Shown: positions 61,593 to 64,000 of the stretch, one piece after another
How the letters are laid out: each line of letters opens with the position of its first letter
Numbering within the stretch: position 1 is the stretch's first letter
Notes under the pieces: model-generated
Told to the model about the DNA's origin: nothing
What the model saw: only the letters and a program-made list of their open reading frames with translations
Database searches by the model: none
Origin: Paragonimus skrjabini miyazakii
Lineage: Eukaryota; Platyhelminthes; Trematoda; Plagiorchiida; Troglotrematidae
Assembly (NCBI GenBank): GCA_014338405.1
Contig: JTDE01000118.1
Location: 38,961-102,960 of the forward strand
Length of the DNA: 64,000 bases
Direction of reading: 5' to 3'
Program-made: the position numbers and the translations under genes

Positions 61593-63750
61593 CTCACATT
61601 AATAAACCTATCTATGTTGTGCGAAACGAAGTATCCATTAGAAATAAAACACATAAGGAGTTGGTTTGAACGAAGGAAGATTCGAAAGGAGCATGTCAGT
61701 TTTGGTATCGGCAGAAGCGTACACTCAAGAGAGCAATACTCTGGGAAGTGCTCAACGAACAAGCTAAGATGAGAACATAAAAAGTGAATTACCATCAACA
61801 CACACTACACAAACTGAAACCTGCTAATATTTTCGGTCTCTTTCCGAAAATATATTGCTTCATCATTAAAAACTCACTCAATGAGAGTTGGTCCGCACAT
61901 TTTCCCAAGTTAAACGTCACCGGTGAAGACCAGGATGCTGTTAATCAACATTGAGCAAAATTTGAATGACTACAAGCATTTTTAAAAAAGTATAAACGTA
62001 TGTGAAATAGATCCATTGAAACATCCCAGATTACACAAAACTTGAACTAACTAATTATTTTCAACTTGAAAATTGGTTCACAATTGCTGAGCAGTTATCT
62101 TTACAGCCTTTGTTCTGCTATTGTCACAGAACTACTCATCGTAACTCAGCTCATAAACTCTCATTGTAAAATTGCTACTCAAACTTGACTGGCCGATGAA
62201 TCTTTCGATTTTCAATAATGTAAAGAGCCTGAGCATTGTTTGCGAACAAAGGAATTTTGGTCTATGAATTTGAGGTTTCTTTCTTGAAAAATTGGGAGTA
62301 AAGAAATCATTGATTAAAACAATGTTTATATTCTCTGCAGGATAAACGGACAACAGAGTATAGTCTGAACGAGGTGCGAAATTTACCGCGATTATTTGCT
62401 GCACAAAGTAAAGACAAATAAACGCAAATTTTGGATCGGCTTTCTATAACTAAACTCTACATTCCTTAACGAATTCAAAATCCCGCATTACACTAAACAT
62501 GAGGACACAAACGTATCAAACGAGCTTCGGCATATTCAATGCTGGTCTTTACATAAGCTGTGTAGTCCGCTTATTCCCTGTTGCAATAGAGTGTACAGAA
62601 TTGACAAGTTATTTGTTACAACATTGTGCTTCGCGAGCGAGTTGGTTTCGTAATCTAATCGACAGACTGATTTTCTTGCTCAAAATTCGCTTGAACTTGA
62701 GTGGGAAAATGAACACTGTCTGCATGCCACCTCAGGTCTGTTCAATAATGTAACTTCTTTCCGGATTGGGTTTGCCCAGAGTGCGATAGCACACTTTTAG
62801 GTGGAAATCAGCTTCATATAATACAGAAAACTGGTCTTCCACTTCATCAACTGGAGGAACACCTCTCGCGGTAAGTAACATGTTTCTTCAGCGTTGCGTA
62901 ACATTAATTGGGAAAATTCCGTTCTCAAACAATGGCGATGTTCGCACATGGGACAATTTATCGGAAACATGTATACATAAACTATCATTTAAACGTCAAA
63001 TGCCGGGATAATTAAATGAGGGCTCTCATAAAACAGTGGTTGCAATCAACTCACGTGATACGATCGGTTGCCAGATGATGGTTGCATAGTTGTTACCATA
63101 GTAAGTCGTTTGAACTTTTGCAGAATAAGAGGTAAAATAGATTTTCTTTGTTAGTGCTCATTAGAATTAAGCGATAGTCAATCTGAACTTGTGTAGTATA
63201 TAGAATAAAAAATATTAACGTGTTTACCGAACCATATATTATGAGAATATCAAACAACCAAACGAATCCCGAGCGAGACTCCCATCAGATAAGCAATGCC
63301 GTGTATAAAGTAAACTGTTCAATAATTTCATTGTACAAATATATTACTCATCTTAATCTGGTTGACCATTAAGTCTTAATCAGTATGATGACATTTATAG
63401 TTTACGAAAAAGATGAGCGTGCTCCGGAGCAGAAGCGTTTCAACCACTTAATTTTCAGGTCGTCAAACAAACTGTTATTGTGATTGTTACCAGTCAAATA
63501 TGAAGTGACTTTGAATCGAAAACGAACGTAACAATTAAGTACATTTTTGATGTATAATTCCGTACCCCAACAAAAATAGAAATATCATACCGTTAGATGA
63601 GAGCCACGTCTGACAAGTCCAACAATTTTTGTGAGTAATTAATCTAAATATTATTGAAACCGGTTCTCTCTCTACTCACACATTAGTTGATCATAAACAT
63701 TACCCTTGACTAACTAGGTAAAACATTTTACAACATCGTTTCCACCTCAC
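61593..63750. other. Intron, nothing firm
   Basis: A minus-strand 12-nt interval at 62380-62391, with a very strong acceptor (TTTACTTTGTGCAG) and GTAAAT donor, is phase 1-1 but too short to trust. Otherwise only short frames. Confidence 0.4.
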
Positions 63751-63804
63751 CTGCTGACGTAAAACTGGACACCGTGTTTATATAAGAGTCTTGAGTCATT
63801 GTTT
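63751..63804 (-). CDS. Provisional small exon (54 nt, phase 1-1)
   Basis: The acceptor follows a T-rich stretch ending TTTTAG and the donor is GTGAGG. The exon reads TMTQDSYINTVSSFTSA, Ser/Thr-rich, and keeps the phase-1 symmetry of the downstream exons. It is the most upstream exon I could place. Without homology it remains provisional; a chance AG..GT interval cannot be excluded. Confidence 0.4.
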
Positions 63805-64000
63805 CTAAAAGACGAAGCAAAAAGTCTGCGGTTAGCTCAATCAGAACAAGCGAAAACAACCTCCCACTATTCGAAAATATAGAACATCGTATCAACTTAA
63901 ACAATAACCGATCCACTCTATGTTGTATGTTATAGCATCAGGAACACTTGCATTGGTCGTAAGCAAAACTAGAAGAGCATTATTTACAAAAAAGAAGGCA

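Larger units (their letters stand above)
1258..63804 (-). other. Giant multi-exon gene: small-exon N region, mucin-like stalk, LamG-like repeats (gene span)
   Basis: This is the gene model that ties together the minus-strand exons listed below. I found exons as AG-acceptor to GT-donor intervals that stay open, then tested whether phases fit. Nearly all introns are phase 1. In transcription order the listed exons (without the phase-0 candidate at 45948-46040) join into about 1,116 codons with no stop at any junction. Order: provisional small exons and a WSC-like exon (63.8-43.5 kb), nine Thr/Ser-rich exons with N-glycosylation sequons (40.3-25.2 kb), a linker and three LamG/ConA-like lectin repeats (20.7-1.3 kb). 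The composition suggests a secreted or membrane-anchored adhesive or surface glycoprotein. Neither the start codon nor the stop is in the window. It could be two adjacent genes; RNA evidence for the junction between 25170 and 20684 would settle that. I do not recognise a named orthologue. Confidence 0.55.

Noticed and set aside
1..64000. CRISPR arrays, operons, bacterial promoters or rRNA
   Set aside because: No direct-repeat/spacer arrays, no ribosomal binding sites or compact genes; the window is eukaryotic.

Overview
The window is eukaryotic, AT-rich and intron-dominated. It has no bacterial-style gene packing, sparse short open frames, GT..AG exon boundaries, kilobase introns, two 100-N assembly gaps and several decayed retroelements. 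Penelope-like elements carrying GIY-YIG endonucleases and hammerhead ribozymes, a Ty3-type LTR fragment, and arrays of very small symmetric exons fit a flatworm best (trematode or cestode). That placement is inference; no species call is made.

The main content is one very large gene on the minus strand that appears to run through the whole window, from at least 63804 down to 1258, with both ends outside. I assembled it by hand from acceptor/donor pairs and reading phase. The upstream part (63.8-43.5 kb) is small exons, nine of the exons in the whole gene being exactly 60 nt, including one that reads like the start of a WSC domain (57601-57720). The middle (40.3-25.2 kb) is nine Thr/Ser-rich exons of 60-81 nt, each carrying an N-glycosylation sequon near its start: a mucin-like stalk. 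The downstream part (20.7-1.3 kb) has longer exons encoding three laminin-G/ConA-like lectin repeats. Almost every intron is phase 1, so small exons can be gained, lost or skipped without a frameshift. Leaving out one phase-0 candidate (45948-46040), the listed exons join into about 1,116 codons with no internal stop. The LamG exons are the best supported, the mucin exons next, and the upstream exons are provisional.

Mobile DNA sits in the introns. Two nearly identical Penelope-like copies lie head to head at 34.1-36.2 kb (558/560-nt inverted arms). A decayed Penelope-like copy lies at 38.2-39.2 kb, a GIY-YIG tail at 12.2-12.8 kb, and a lone 3' tail at 42.83-42.95 kb. Four hammerhead ribozymes accompany the 3' tails. 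A GC-rich Ty3-type fragment (complete LTR, tRNA-His-like primer site, start of gag) lies at 29.6-30.2 kb, a second LTR remnant at 15.9-16.0 kb, and an integrase zinc-finger remnant near 41 kb. A tRNA-like Pol III unit lies at 51964-52044. A possible small plus-strand micro-exon gene (48.2-49.8 kb) lies within an intron of the large gene.
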